Assembly (NCBI GenBank): GCA_944324315.1
Contig: CALUVW010000017.1
Coordinates: 1 to 46,881, forward strand
DNA from: Candidatus Gastranaerophilales bacterium
Lineage (GTDB): Bacteria > Cyanobacteriota > Vampirovibrionia > Gastranaerophilales > Gastranaerophilaceae
Direction of reading: 5' to 3'
Length of the DNA stretch: 46,881 nucleotides
In this document: in pieces, positions 15,288-24,654 of the stretch
Numbering within the stretch: position 1 is the first letter of the stretch
Layout: every line of letters starts with the position of its first letter
Notes under the pieces: model-generated
Database searches by the model: none
What the model was told of the DNA's origin: nothing
What the model saw: only the letters and a program-made list of their open reading frames with translations
Made by a program: the position numbers and the translations under genes

Positions 15288-17171
15288 CTAAACTTTATTA
15301 ATCTGTCTGCGTTCAAGCATTACCATTAAAATTGAAATATCTGCAGGTTTTACACCGCCGATACGTGATGCCTGAGCAAGAGTCTTAGGCCGGATTTTTG
15401 AAAGCTTGTCTTTTGTTTCTGATGAAATATGGTCAATTGTTGAATAGTCTATATCATCCGGAATTTTAAATTTATCTAATTTTGATGCCTGCTCGACTTG
15501 AAATTCCTGACGCTTCAAATACCCGTCATATTTAACTAAAATTTCCACCTGTTCTGCAACATCAAAAGGAATATTTAATTCTTTTGTACAATCATCAATT
15601 TCCTTAATTACACTGTAATCAATATTCGGACGTTTAAGAAGTTCTGCTATTTTCATGCCGCGTTCCATATGCTCGCCATATTTGGCTAAAATGGAATTAA
15701 CCTCATCTGTGGCTGAAATTTTTGCATCTTTAATTCGGGATAATTCTTGTTCAATTGCTTCCTGCTTATCAGTAAAAATTTTAAACTGTACATCATCAAT
15801 AAGTCCGTACTTTCTGCCGATAGGTGTAAGTCTTGCATCAGCATTGTCCTGACGAAGCAAAAGTCTGTATTCCGAGCGGGACGTAAGCATTCTGTAAGGA
15901 TCCTGAATATCTTTTGTAACAAGGTCATCTATCAACGTTCCGATATAAGAAGAACTTCTTGAAAGTTCAAGCATTTCAGAGTCATTTAGATAATTAAACG
16001 CATTTATACCTGCAACAAGCCCTTGAGCTGCTGCTTCTTCATAGCCGCTTGTACCGTTAATCTGACCTGCAAAGAACAGACCTTTAATACTTTTAGACAT
16101 TAAAGAATGAGTTGTTTGAACAGCAGGAACATAGTCATATTCAACAGCATAGGCAGGTTTTATAACATGCGCATTTTCAAGCCCCGGAAGAGTTCTTAGC
16201 ATCTGAACCTGAACATCTGCCGGCAGACTGCTTGAAAATCCCTGAATATAAACCTCATAAGTTCCCAAACCTTCAGGCTCAATAAAAATATGGTGCGATG
16301 GATTTTCGCTAAATCTAACAACCTTATCTTCAATAGACGGGCAGTAGCGCGGTCCGACTCCTTGAATTAGCCCTTGAAACATAGGAGATTTATCCAAATT
16401 CGCTTTAATAATCTCATGCGTTTTTTCATTGGTTCTTGTCAAATAACACGGATATTGGGTTCTGACAGGTCTGTCAGGTTTAAATGAATAAAAATGCAAA
16501 GTTTCATCTCCCGGCTGAATTGACATTTTAGAATAATCAATTGTACGTTTATCAACTCTCGGAGGTGTACCTGTTTTAAGTTTTTTAATATTTATTCCAT
16601 GTTTAATAAGAGATTCTGAAAGGCCGTAAGCAGCTTTTTCACCGAGTCTGCCGGCGCTATATGAGCGGAGTCCGACAAATATTTTACCGTTCAGGGAAGT
16701 ACCAGTTGTTAAAATAATTGCACGTGCACAATATTCTATACCATACTCATCTATTGCTCCGGTAATTTCTCCATTTTTAACCAGTAAATCAGTAATGCAC
16801 GCCTGACGCAGATATATATTTTCGTTTTTCTCAATAATATTGCGCATATAATCCATATACTGCTTTTTATCAGATTGTGCGCGCAGAGCTCTGACGGCGG
16901 GGCCTTTAGAGGAATTAAGCATCTTCATTTGTATATAAGTTGCATCTGCCGCTTCACCCATAACACCGCCTAAAGCATCAATTTCACGGACTAAAGTTGA
17001 TTTTGCAGGGCCTCCAATTGCAGGGTTACAGGGCATTAATGCAATATGATCAACATCTAGCGTTGCAAGTAAAACTTTTGCGCCCAGACGAGCACAGGAT
17101 ATAGCAGCTTCACATCCGGCATGTCCAGCACCTACAACAATTACATCGTATTTGTTATCTAAATAATCCAT
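15288..17171 (-). CDS. mnmG: tRNA uridine-5-carboxymethylaminomethyl(34) synthesis enzyme MnmG
   Basis: 627 aa, normal length for MnmG/GidA. N-terminal FAD-binding VIVVGAGHAGCEAA (residues 9-22), NPAIGGPAKSTLVREID near 49-65, and the C-terminal helical domain ending RIGGVKPADISILMVMLE. With MnmE it installs the cmnm5/nm5 group on wobble U34 of tRNAs, using FAD, NADH and a folate C1 unit. Start ATG 17171 has TAGGAA 9 nt upstream. The partner mnmE is not in the window. Confidence 0.98.
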   Translation of the reverse strand: MDYLDNKYDVIVVGAGHAGCEAAISCARLGAKVLLATLDVDHIALMPCNPAIGGPAKSTLVREIDALGGVMGEAADATYIQMKMLNSSKGPAVRALRAQSDKKQYMDYMRNIIEKNENIYLRQACITDLLVKNGEITGAIDEYGIEYCARAIILTTGTSLNGKIFVGLRSYSAGRLGEKAAYGLSESLIKHGINIKKLKTGTPPRVDKRTIDYSKMSIQPGDETLHFYSFKPDRPVRTQYPCYLTRTNEKTHEIIKANLDKSPMFQGLIQGVGPRYCPSIEDKVVRFSENPSHHIFIEPEGLGTYEVYIQGFSSSLPADVQVQMLRTLPGLENAHVIKPAYAVEYDYVPAVQTTHSLMSKSIKGLFFAGQINGTSGYEEAAAQGLVAGINAFNYLNDSEMLELSRSSSYIGTLIDDLVTKDIQDPYRMLTSRSEYRLLLRQDNADARLTPIGRKYGLIDDVQFKIFTDKQEAIEQELSRIKDAKISATDEVNSILAKYGEHMERGMKIAELLKRPNIDYSVIKEIDDCTKELNIPFDVAEQVEILVKYDGYLKRQEFQVEQASKLDKFKIPDDIDYSTIDHISSETKDKLSKIRPKTLAQASRIGGVKPADISILMVMLERRQINKV

Positions 17172-17359
17172 ATTGCATATTCCTAATCGGCTACAAAATT
17201 ATTATATTACAAAGAAAAAATTTTAGAATAAAAGTTAAAATAGATTAACCTATCATCTACTCCAGATGGATGATATTATTTTAAACTACTAAAGATTAAT
17301 ATAATTTATATCGACAAAAGAATATACATAGAAAATACACATCTTATTGGAGCTCATTG

Positions 17360-19018
17360 ATGTCAGAACAGATTTTACTACAGCCGATACAGGCCTCAGA
17401 TACTAATAAAGCACAAGAATCGCTAGAAAAAGCCAGGATAGCACATGAAAAATATCTCATACGACAGCAAAATAGTGATTTACAAGAAGCAATAGAATAC
17501 TATATTGATGCGGTTAAATATGATCCATCTATGCCTGAAGCTTATTACAGACTCGCGACTTTAATGTGGGAACAGGGACAAATAAGTCTTGATACAGCAA
17601 TTGAACAATGTAAAACAGCTGTCTCTATCGCACCAAAAAACATAAATGCACACCTGTATACCGGCTTTTTTATGAAGATGGCTAATGATTTTAAATCCGC
17701 AGAAGCTGAATTCAAATCAGCAATAAAGATGGGAAAATTAAAATCTGCAAGACCAAGATTGATTTTATCACAATCTATTCTGCAAAAAATAAACTCCGAA
17801 AATGGAAATATTTCTGATTATCTGAGCTTTTTATACTACTTTTTATCAGGGAGCTTAATGCTTGCATGGGACCGCCCGACAATGAAAATGTTTTACAAAA
17901 ACATGTCGGATGATTTTTCCGTTTTCACATACAATACAGTCGGAAAATTTTTGGAAAAATTTAAGATGTATCCTACGGCGGAAAATCTTTACAGGCAAGC
18001 TGTTTCTGCAACCAAACACGGAGAAATTTTTTATAACAAAATGGGCGATTTGGCTCTAAAGAATAAAGAACTTGATCTTACTGTTGATTGCTACAGAAAA
18101 GTTCTTGAAACAAATCCTCTGAACAGAGAAGTTTTAATAAAACTTGCGACTGTTTTACAAACTTATTTTCCTGATAACACTGATGAAACAATAGACTGCT
18201 ATGAAAAACTTCTTGAATTTGGAATAGATACACCTCAAATTTACTATGAATTAGGTCATCTTTATCTAAAAAAAGAAGATAAAATTAACTCAATAAGTGC
18301 ATTCAAACTAGCACTTGAAAATGACACTGAAAATCCTTTTTATAATAATTCTCTTGCATATGCATATTCAAAAGCAGAATTATATGACGACGCTATAGAA
18401 CATTATCAAAAAGCAATCAATCTAAATCCTGATAAAGAATGGACTTCAATAGTTTGTCAGGCTCTGGGTTCTATTTATGCTGAAGTCAAAGGTAACATAG
18501 ATGCTGCTGTATCAACTTATCAAGCAGGAATTATCCTTGATCCTAATAATTATGATTTATATATTTCACTTGGAGATATTCATATGGCTGCATACGATCT
18601 TGATAATGCAATCAGATCATATTGCGATGCGATTACGCTTAATCCTGACGACTACAGAGGATACGCTAAAGCCGGAATTGCTCTATGGGAAAAAGATTAC
18701 CTTGAAGAAGCTCTTGTATCGTTCCATAAAGCAATAGATTTAAATCCAGACAATGAATATGCACAAAACAATCTCGGAATTTTATATCTTGACGGTTTAG
18801 GTGATGCAGAAGAAGCTCTTGAATACTTTGAAACAGCGATAGAACTAAATCCTAGCTATACTCTGGCATATTTTAATGCCGCAAGAGCCTCACAGGCAAT
18901 GGGTTTTATAAATGACGCAGCAAATTATTATCAAATGTCAATTGATCTAAATAAAATAACTCAAGATTTAGATGAAGAAGACATTATAAATAGATTACAC
19001 AAATTATTTGAAATTTAA
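17360..19018 (+). CDS. Tetratricopeptide-repeat protein
   Basis: About 552 aa from the ATG at 17360, which has GGAG 7 nt upstream (a TTG directly before it is less likely). Roughly ten TPR units: early ones around residues 30-130, then a dense array from about 205 to the end with typical P/N-P turns (LNPDDYRGYAKAG, LNPDNEYAQNNLGILYL, LNPSYTLAYFNAA). No signal peptide or membrane helix, so a cytosolic protein-interaction scaffold. Lone gene; partner unknown. Confidence 0.88.
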   Translation: MSEQILLQPIQASDTNKAQESLEKARIAHEKYLIRQQNSDLQEAIEYYIDAVKYDPSMPEAYYRLATLMWEQGQISLDTAIEQCKTAVSIAPKNINAHLYTGFFMKMANDFKSAEAEFKSAIKMGKLKSARPRLILSQSILQKINSENGNISDYLSFLYYFLSGSLMLAWDRPTMKMFYKNMSDDFSVFTYNTVGKFLEKFKMYPTAENLYRQAVSATKHGEIFYNKMGDLALKNKELDLTVDCYRKVLETNPLNREVLIKLATVLQTYFPDNTDETIDCYEKLLEFGIDTPQIYYELGHLYLKKEDKINSISAFKLALENDTENPFYNNSLAYAYSKAELYDDAIEHYQKAINLNPDKEWTSIVCQALGSIYAEVKGNIDAAVSTYQAGIILDPNNYDLYISLGDIHMAAYDLDNAIRSYCDAITLNPDDYRGYAKAGIALWEKDYLEEALVSFHKAIDLNPDNEYAQNNLGILYLDGLGDAEEALEYFETAIELNPSYTLAYFNAARASQAMGFINDAANYYQMSIDLNKITQDLDEEDIINRLHKLFEI

Positions 19019-19075
19019 AATAAAAAATTATTGGCAAGATTTCTTAAAATAAATTAAATTTTTTCTTGTTTACGG

Positions 19076-19081
19076 TATAAT
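19076..19081 (+). promoter_or_regulatory. Probable -10 box of pnp
   Basis: GGTATAAT with TATAAT at 19076-19081, about 65 nt upstream of the pnp start; the transcript would have a ~57-nt leader. The -35 is not obvious. Confidence 0.4.
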
Positions 19082-19145
19082 AAGAACGAACAATAGAAGT
19101 GTATAACTAAGAACGCACAGGAAGTGCGAGAAAGAAAAGGTAATT

Positions 19146-21287
19146 ATGGTACCGGAAACAAAAAAATTTGAAATTGAGATTGGCGGAAAAACCGTTACGA
19201 TAGAAACAGGTAAATACGCACAATCTACAAATGGTTCTGTAACCGTAAGATGCGGAGATACAATGCTGTTTGTGCATTGCGTCGTTTCTAAAGAACCTAG
19301 AGTTGGAATAGATTTTTTCCCGTTGTTAATTGACTATGAAGAAAGAATGTCATCAATCGGCCGTATTCCAGGCGGTTATAACCGCTCAGAAGGTAAGGCC
19401 GGCGATAAAGCTATACTTATTTCAAGACTTATTGATAGACCAATAAGACCTTTGTTCCCGAAAGGTTACAGAAACGATATACAAATTGTAGCACAGCTAT
19501 TCAGCTATGATCAGGTTAATCAGCCGGATACTCTTGCAATGTTAGGGGCATCATGCGCTTTAATGCTTTCAGGCGCTCCTTTTGAAGGCCCTATCGGAGC
19601 TGTCAGAGTTTCAAGAGATGAAAACGGCAATATGATTGCTAACCCAACTCATCAACAGGCAGACAAATCCGATTTAGATATCGTTGTAGCAGGTACTCAT
19701 GATTCTGTAATTATGGTTGAAGCAGGTTGCAAATTCGTTACAGAAGACGATATTATGAACGCTGTTGAATTTGCTCAAGTAGAAATAAGAAAACAATGTG
19801 AAGCTCAAGTTGCATTTATGAAAGAATGCGGAGTTGAAAAAGAAGAATTTGTCAATCCTTATGACACAACAGAAATCAAAAAAATTATTGAAGAAACAGC
19901 TCATGATATGATTTTTGATGCTTACCATAACTTTGACAGAGAATACAGACAGAATAAACTTGAGGAAGCTAAAAAACTTGTTAAAGAAAAAATTGATGCA
20001 CTTCCGGAAGATGACTACATCAAAAAAATTATGGAAGAAACAGGCATTGATTTTGTTGCAGAAGAATTTAAAAACGCAGAAAAACATATTATGCGAACAA
20101 TGATTCTTGACGAAGGTGTCAGAGCAGACGGTAGAAAACCAAACGAAGTTCGTCCTATCTGGTGCGAGGTTGGAGTACTTCCAAGAGCTCATGGTTCTGC
20201 CGTATTTACAAGAGGACAAACTCAGGTTCTTTCCGTTGCAACCCTTGCAGGCCCTGGAATGAAACAGGAACTTGACGGAGTTGATCCGCAGACAGAAAAA
20301 ACATATATGCACAAATACATATTCCCTGGATTTTCAGTAGGCGAAGTAAAACCATTAAGAGGACCGGGCAGACGTGAGGTCGGACACGGCAATTTGGCTG
20401 AAAGAGCAAATATTCCGGCGCTTCCGTCACAGGAAGAATTTGGATACACAATCCGTGTAACATCAGATGTTCTTGAATCAAACGGTTCAACATCAATGGC
20501 TTCTACCTGCGGTTCTTCAATGGCTTTGATGAATGCCGGTGTTCCGGTTAAATGCATGATTGGCGGCGTTGCAATGGGTATGATTACCGAAGAAGGCAAA
20601 GAACCAGTTGTACTAACCGATATTCAAGGTATTGAAGACTTTTTAGGCGATATGGACTTTAAAGTTACAGGTAATGATGACGGTATTACTGCTCTTCAAA
20701 TGGATATGAAAGCAAAAGGAATTGCAAATGAAACATTGCGCCGCGCTTTAGCTCAAGCAAAAGAAGGCAGACTTCATATCTTAGGCAAAATGAGAGAAGT
20801 AATTTCAGCTCCTGCAGATCATCTGTCACCTTATGCTCCGAGCATTACAACAATGACAATTCCTGTTGAAGATATCGGAACAGTAATCGGACCGGGCGGC
20901 AAACAAATCAGAGCAATTATTGACGCCTCAGGTGCCGAAATTGATATTCAGGATTCAGGCGTTGTAACTATTACCTCTAACGATCAAGAAGGTGCAGAAA
21001 TCGCACAGAGAATGATTAAAGAACTTACTTTCAAACCTGAACCGGGAATGGTTGTAAAAGGCAAAGTTGTTAGAATTATTCCGATCGGTGCATTCGTAGA
21101 ACTTGCACCCGGTAAAGACGGTATGGTTCACATCTCTCAGGTTTGCAACGAGAGAATTGATACAATTGAACCGCACCTTCACATCGGCGACGAAGTTATC
21201 GTTAAAGTAATTAAAATCGATGATAAAGGCAGAGTAAACCTCACTATAAAAGGGGTGTCTGACGAAGAAAAAGCTCAATTTAATTAG
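19146..21287 (+). CDS. pnp: Polyribonucleotide nucleotidyltransferase (PNPase)
   Basis: 713 aa with all expected parts: first RNase PH core (FFPLLIDYEERMSSIGRIPGGYNRSEG near residues 57-83), helical linker, second RNase PH core with GPGRREVGHGNLAERA (about 401-416) and GDMDFKVTGNDDGITALQMD (about 502-521), KH domain (GTVIGPGGKQIRAI near 579-592) and S1 domain (VKGKVVRIIPIGAFVELAPG near 637-656). Degrades RNA 3'-5' by phosphorolysis and can add tails. AAAGG precedes the ATG. Monocistronic, ending in an unusual long-loop terminator at 21303. Confidence 0.98.
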   Translation: MVPETKKFEIEIGGKTVTIETGKYAQSTNGSVTVRCGDTMLFVHCVVSKEPRVGIDFFPLLIDYEERMSSIGRIPGGYNRSEGKAGDKAILISRLIDRPIRPLFPKGYRNDIQIVAQLFSYDQVNQPDTLAMLGASCALMLSGAPFEGPIGAVRVSRDENGNMIANPTHQQADKSDLDIVVAGTHDSVIMVEAGCKFVTEDDIMNAVEFAQVEIRKQCEAQVAFMKECGVEKEEFVNPYDTTEIKKIIEETAHDMIFDAYHNFDREYRQNKLEEAKKLVKEKIDALPEDDYIKKIMEETGIDFVAEEFKNAEKHIMRTMILDEGVRADGRKPNEVRPIWCEVGVLPRAHGSAVFTRGQTQVLSVATLAGPGMKQELDGVDPQTEKTYMHKYIFPGFSVGEVKPLRGPGRREVGHGNLAERANIPALPSQEEFGYTIRVTSDVLESNGSTSMASTCGSSMALMNAGVPVKCMIGGVAMGMITEEGKEPVVLTDIQGIEDFLGDMDFKVTGNDDGITALQMDMKAKGIANETLRRALAQAKEGRLHILGKMREVISAPADHLSPYAPSITTMTIPVEDIGTVIGPGGKQIRAIIDASGAEIDIQDSGVVTITSNDQEGAEIAQRMIKELTFKPEPGMVVKGKVVRIIPIGAFVELAPGKDGMVHISQVCNERIDTIEPHLHIGDEVIVKVIKIDDKGRVNLTIKGVSDEEKAQFN

Positions 21288-21302
21288 ACACAATAATAAT
21301 TA

Positions 21303-21397
21303 AACACCATTTTGTAAATCTGTCATTCTGAACTTGTTTCAGAATCCTGTCAAAGAATTTTTCTAATAAATTCAATATGACAAAATGGTGTTTTTTT
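21303..21397 (+). terminator. pnp terminator with a ~64-nt loop containing a dispersed repeat
   Basis: AACACCATTTTGT (21303-21315) and ACAAAATGGTGTT (21380-21392) are a perfect 13-bp inverted repeat followed by a T-run. The large loop contains a palindromic dispersed repeat (21321-21346). Likely the pnp terminator; a hairpin opened by a repeat insertion is a plausible origin. Confidence 0.7.
21321..21346 (-). repeat. Palindromic dispersed repeat, copy B
   Basis: Plus strand TGTCATTCTGAACTTGTTTC then AGAATC: same family as 11228, 25625 and 32098, with compensating changes on both arms (TTCTGAA/TTCAGAA) that keep the hairpin. Confidence 0.75.
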
Positions 21398-21441
21398 ATA
21401 TTCTTTTATGCTACTCTGAAATTAACTGGAGGATAAATATC

Positions 21442-22485
21442 ATGTGCGATGTTATAACAATTGGAAGCGCGACAATGGATGTATTTGTAGAAAGTGATGA
21501 TGCAAATATAGTATCCGTTTATACCAAAGATAAAAAATCTGAATTTATGAGCTACCCTTACGGGGCAAAAGTTGAAATTACGGAATTCACATCTAAAGTA
21601 GGCGGCGGCGGGATTAATACCGCAGTAAACTTCTCAAATCTTGGTTATAATACAAGTGCAATCTTTAAAATAGGGGATGATATTTATTCCGACGGGATAT
21701 TAGAATCATTTAAAGATAAAAAAGTGGATTTATCAAACATTATTCAGGACAAGAGTCTAAGCACCGGCTTTTCAATTATTCTTGTAAGTTTTCAGGGTGA
21801 CAGAACTGTTCTTGCACACAGAGGAGCAAACGCTAAATTAAATAAATCTGATATAAATTTTGAAGCTATCAAAAATGCAAAACTTTTATATATAGCACCG
21901 CTAAACGGTGAGAGCACAAAAGTTCTTGATGATATTGCAAACTTTGCAAGAGAAAATAACGTTTTTGTCTGCTTCAACGCAGGCTCATCAAGCTTAAAAA
22001 AAGGTTTTAATTATCTTAAGAAAATTCTTGAAGATGCTAACGTTGTTGTTATGAACAAAGAAGAAGCATCGCTTGCTACACAGATACATGTCCGTCCGGA
22101 TACAAGAGAAGAAAAGTTTTCAGAAGAACTTATACATCCGGATGTAAAAGAAATGTTTAAAAAGTTAAAAGTTGCGGACTATCAGGTGATAGTAATCACA
22201 GACGGCGGTAAAGGCGCTTATGCTTATGACGGAAAAGATTTTTACTACTGCCCTGTATTTGAAGGCCCTGTGGTATCAACACTGGGTGCAGGCGATGCTT
22301 TTGCCTCAACTTTCTGTGCAGCATTAGAAAGAACGAACAGAGATATCGGCAAAGCTTTGATGTACGCTTCTGTTAACTCTGCCGGTGTAGTATCAGAATT
22401 TGGAGCAACACAGGGGCTTTTAACATTTGAACAAATAGAAGAAAAGCTTAAATCAAACCCTGGCTACACATACCAGAAAGCTTAA
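21442..22485 (+). CDS. PfkB-family carbohydrate kinase
   Basis: 347 aa from the ATG at 21442 (CTGGAGG 10 nt upstream; a longer frame to 21385 runs into the terminator). PfkB signatures: VGGGGINTAVNFSNLGY near residues 53-69 and the ATP/anion-hole signature STLGAGDAFASTFCAAL near 275-291, with the catalytic aspartate in GAGDAF. This ribokinase-like family phosphorylates sugars or nucleosides; the substrate is not evident. It follows pnp after the terminator and converges on rnhB with 1 nt between stop codons. Confidence 0.9.
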   Translation: MCDVITIGSATMDVFVESDDANIVSVYTKDKKSEFMSYPYGAKVEITEFTSKVGGGGINTAVNFSNLGYNTSAIFKIGDDIYSDGILESFKDKKVDLSNIIQDKSLSTGFSIILVSFQGDRTVLAHRGANAKLNKSDINFEAIKNAKLLYIAPLNGESTKVLDDIANFARENNVFVCFNAGSSSLKKGFNYLKKILEDANVVVMNKEEASLATQIHVRPDTREEKFSEELIHPDVKEMFKKLKVADYQVIVITDGGKGAYAYDGKDFYYCPVFEGPVVSTLGAGDAFASTFCAALERTNRDIGKALMYASVNSAGVVSEFGATQGLLTFEQIEEKLKSNPGYTYQKA

Positions 22486-22486
22486 A

Positions 22487-23293
22487 TCAAAACAAACTTA
22501 GCTGTTCCTGCTTTGCAAAATGTTTTTGCAGATAAGAAGGACGATGATATTTACATAAACCGTATTTATCAATAAGTGCCATGTGCTCTTTTGTTAAATA
22601 TCCTGCATTGTCTTTCCAATTGTACTGAGGGAATTCCTCATCAAGTTTTAGCATATATCTGTCACGGCTAACTTTTGCTAAAATACTTGCGGCAGCAATT
22701 GAGGCTGAGCGGCTGTCGCCTTTAACAACATATCTTTGAGAATAATCAAAGTCCCAAATTCGTTTATTACCATCGATAAGTATCATTATTTCGCTTCTGC
22801 TCAGCATATTTCGGGCAATCATTTTTTCTTTACTGTCAGATATAGGATAAAGCTTATTAATAACATCTTCTAAAGCAAGGCGCATTGCTTTTAAGGAAGC
22901 GTTTAATATATTTATTCTTTCTATTTCTTCAACTTCAATACAAATCGTAGAATTTACAGAATTTTCTTTAATTATATCGTACAAATATTCACGTTTTTTA
23001 GGAGAAAGCTTTTTACTGTCATTCAAATCTTCAAGCTTTTCCACAAGCTCCTTTGAGCGGCTATCAAAACAAACAGCACTTGCAAAAACGCCGCCTGCTC
23101 CGCATCCGCGGCCTGCCTCATCAGTCCCTATTACAAATCTTCTTTTCTGGTTTAAATCAAACGTAAAAAGTTGTATTACTCTTGAATCAACAGTTAAATC
23201 TGTTTTTAAGCGTTTTTTTACTTTTTTATTATTTTTTTCTATCTCTACTTCATCTTCAGATGAATCATGACCAAATCTGTTATACTTTTCCAT
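22487..23293 (-). CDS. rnhB: Ribonuclease HII
   Basis: 268 aa. Catalytic core starts near residue 55: IGTDEAGRGCGAGG (Asp and Glu of the active site, GRG loop), later MILIDGNK (third acidic residue) and GDSRSASIAAASILAKVSRD. Removes RNA from RNA/DNA hybrids, including single ribonucleotides. The N-terminal ~50 residues are a charged extension not found in short RNase HII. Start overlaps the rbgA stop (TAATG), so it is translationally coupled as the last gene of rplS-rbgA-rnhB. Confidence 0.96.
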   Translation of the reverse strand: MEKYNRFGHDSSEDEVEIEKNNKKVKKRLKTDLTVDSRVIQLFTFDLNQKRRFVIGTDEAGRGCGAGGVFASAVCFDSRSKELVEKLEDLNDSKKLSPKKREYLYDIIKENSVNSTICIEVEEIERINILNASLKAMRLALEDVINKLYPISDSKEKMIARNMLSRSEIMILIDGNKRIWDFDYSQRYVVKGDSRSASIAAASILAKVSRDRYMLKLDEEFPQYNWKDNAGYLTKEHMALIDKYGLCKYHRPSYLQKHFAKQEQLSLF

Positions 23294-24135
23294 TAGATAT
23301 CGTCCAAAATAAATTTACCGATTTTACCTTCTCTAAAGTCTCTCAACACATAAACCGCAGTACGTTCAATATCAGTCTGTCCACCTGATACAATCCAATT
23401 TCTGGATTGCGCAATGTCATCAAGAGAAAGATTATCTACTTTATAAAAATCTTTTACAATTTTAGGATATTTTTTTTCTAGCATTTCAAGGAGTTCTTTT
23501 GCAACAATTTCATTTGAATAAGCATTATCCGAAACAGCATTAACAAAAGCTAATTTCTTGGCTCTTGCTTGATCTTCCTGTTTCATTGGAATAATCCCCG
23601 GAGTATCTAGCAAATCTAATTGCGGATTAATTCTTACCCACTGCTGCTGTCGTGTAACACCAGCTTTCGCACCTGTTTTGGTTTTAGAAGATTTAGTTAG
23701 TTTATTTATAATACTTGATTTTCCGACATTCGGCATACCAACAACCATTACACGAGCAGGTCTACGCAAAAGTCCTTTTTTAATCAAGGCTTGTATTTTC
23801 GGTTCTGAAAGCTCAACAGCTTTTTTCACAATTATGTTTAAATCCTTTGAATTTTTTGCGTCAGTTTTTAATACCGGAAACCCCGATTTTTCTTCAATAA
23901 TTCTTATGAATTTATTTAACTCATCCGGATTTGTTAAATCAGATTTATTTAGCAATATTAAACGGGGCTTTTCGCCTAAAAGCCCCGTAATATTATCATA
24001 ACAACTTGATAAAGGTAATCTTGCATCAATAACTTCAATAACGGCATCAACTAAAGAAAGCTGTGCTTTTAGCTGTTTTTCAGCTTTAGCAATATGACCT
24101 GGATACCAGTGTATATGAAGCTTATCTTTTTTCAA
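23293..24135 (-). CDS. rbgA: Ribosome biogenesis GTPase A (RbgA/YlqF)
   Basis: 280 aa circularly permuted GTPase: G4 NKSD (about 60-63) comes first, then G1 GMPNVGKSS (about 132-140) and G3 DTPG (about 172-175), with the N-terminal [12 protein letters not shown] of the YlqF group. Needed for late 50S assembly. Start is TTG at 24135, with AAGGA 5 nt upstream, lying inside the rplS 3' end (14-nt overlap). Forms an operon with rplS and rnhB. Confidence 0.96.
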   Translation of the reverse strand: MKKDKLHIHWYPGHIAKAEKQLKAQLSLVDAVIEVIDARLPLSSCYDNITGLLGEKPRLILLNKSDLTNPDELNKFIRIIEEKSGFPVLKTDAKNSKDLNIIVKKAVELSEPKIQALIKKGLLRRPARVMVVGMPNVGKSSIINKLTKSSKTKTGAKAGVTRQQQWVRINPQLDLLDTPGIIPMKQEDQARAKKLAFVNAVSDNAYSNEIVAKELLEMLEKKYPKIVKDFYKVDNLSLDDIAQSRNWIVSGGQTDIERTAVYVLRDFREGKIGKFILDDI

Positions 24136-24475
24136 TTTTTTCCTTGATACGAGTTGCTTTACCGGAACGTTCTCTGAGGTAATAAAGTTTAGAACGTCTT
24201 ACATCACCTTTTCTGAGAACAGTAATTTTATCAATTCTCGGAGAATTAAGCAAGAATACACGTTCTACGCCAACGCCCTGGAATACTTTTCTTACTGTAA
24301 TAGTTTTGTTAATACCTGAACCGTGTTTTTTTATAACAGTTCCTTCAAAAGCCTGAATTCTTTCTTTATTACCTTCTACAATTCTAACAAAAACTTTAAC
24401 AGTATCACCCGGATTTGTTTCAGGGAGATTGTCTCTTAAATATGTTTTTTCCAATTCATCAATAATAGGGTTCAT
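24122..24475 (-). CDS. rplS: 50S ribosomal protein L19
   Basis: 117 aa, normal L19 length: [59 protein letters not shown] and the C-terminal [14 protein letters not shown]. Located at the 30S-50S interface. AAAGGAATTGTAAA precedes the ATG. Leads the rplS-rbgA-rnhB operon; rimM and trmD, common neighbours elsewhere, are absent. Confidence 0.98.
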   Translation of the reverse strand: MNPIIDELEKTYLRDNLPETNPGDTVKVFVRIVEGNKERIQAFEGTVIKKHGSGINKTITVRKVFQGVGVERVFLLNSPRIDKITVLRKGDVRRSKLYYLRERSGKATRIKEKIEKR

Positions 24476-24614
24476 TTTACAATTCCTTTATAACTTTATA
24501 TTTCGTACTTATTTTAAATTCCTTAATAGATGCTCCACAACACCTACGCACGTAAAAATATCGTAAAACAAAGTCAGAAAAAATTCAAGCGGTATTTGAA
24601 ATTTTGTTACGATA

Positions 24615-24644
24615 GTTAATCCTCCCTTAAAAGAGAGGATTAAC
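24615..24644. terminator. Hairpin 3' of pilin 1
   Basis: GTTAATCCTC (24615-24624) and GAGGATTAAC (24635-24644), perfect 10-bp stem with a 10-nt loop. Just downstream of the pilin-1 stop; no strong T-run, so termination is only probable. Confidence 0.5.
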
Positions 24645-24654
24645 TGATTATGTT

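Noticed and set aside
19674-20312. 212-codon minus-strand frame inside pnp
   Set aside because: Cys/Phe/Asn-rich shadow of pnp; no independent signals.
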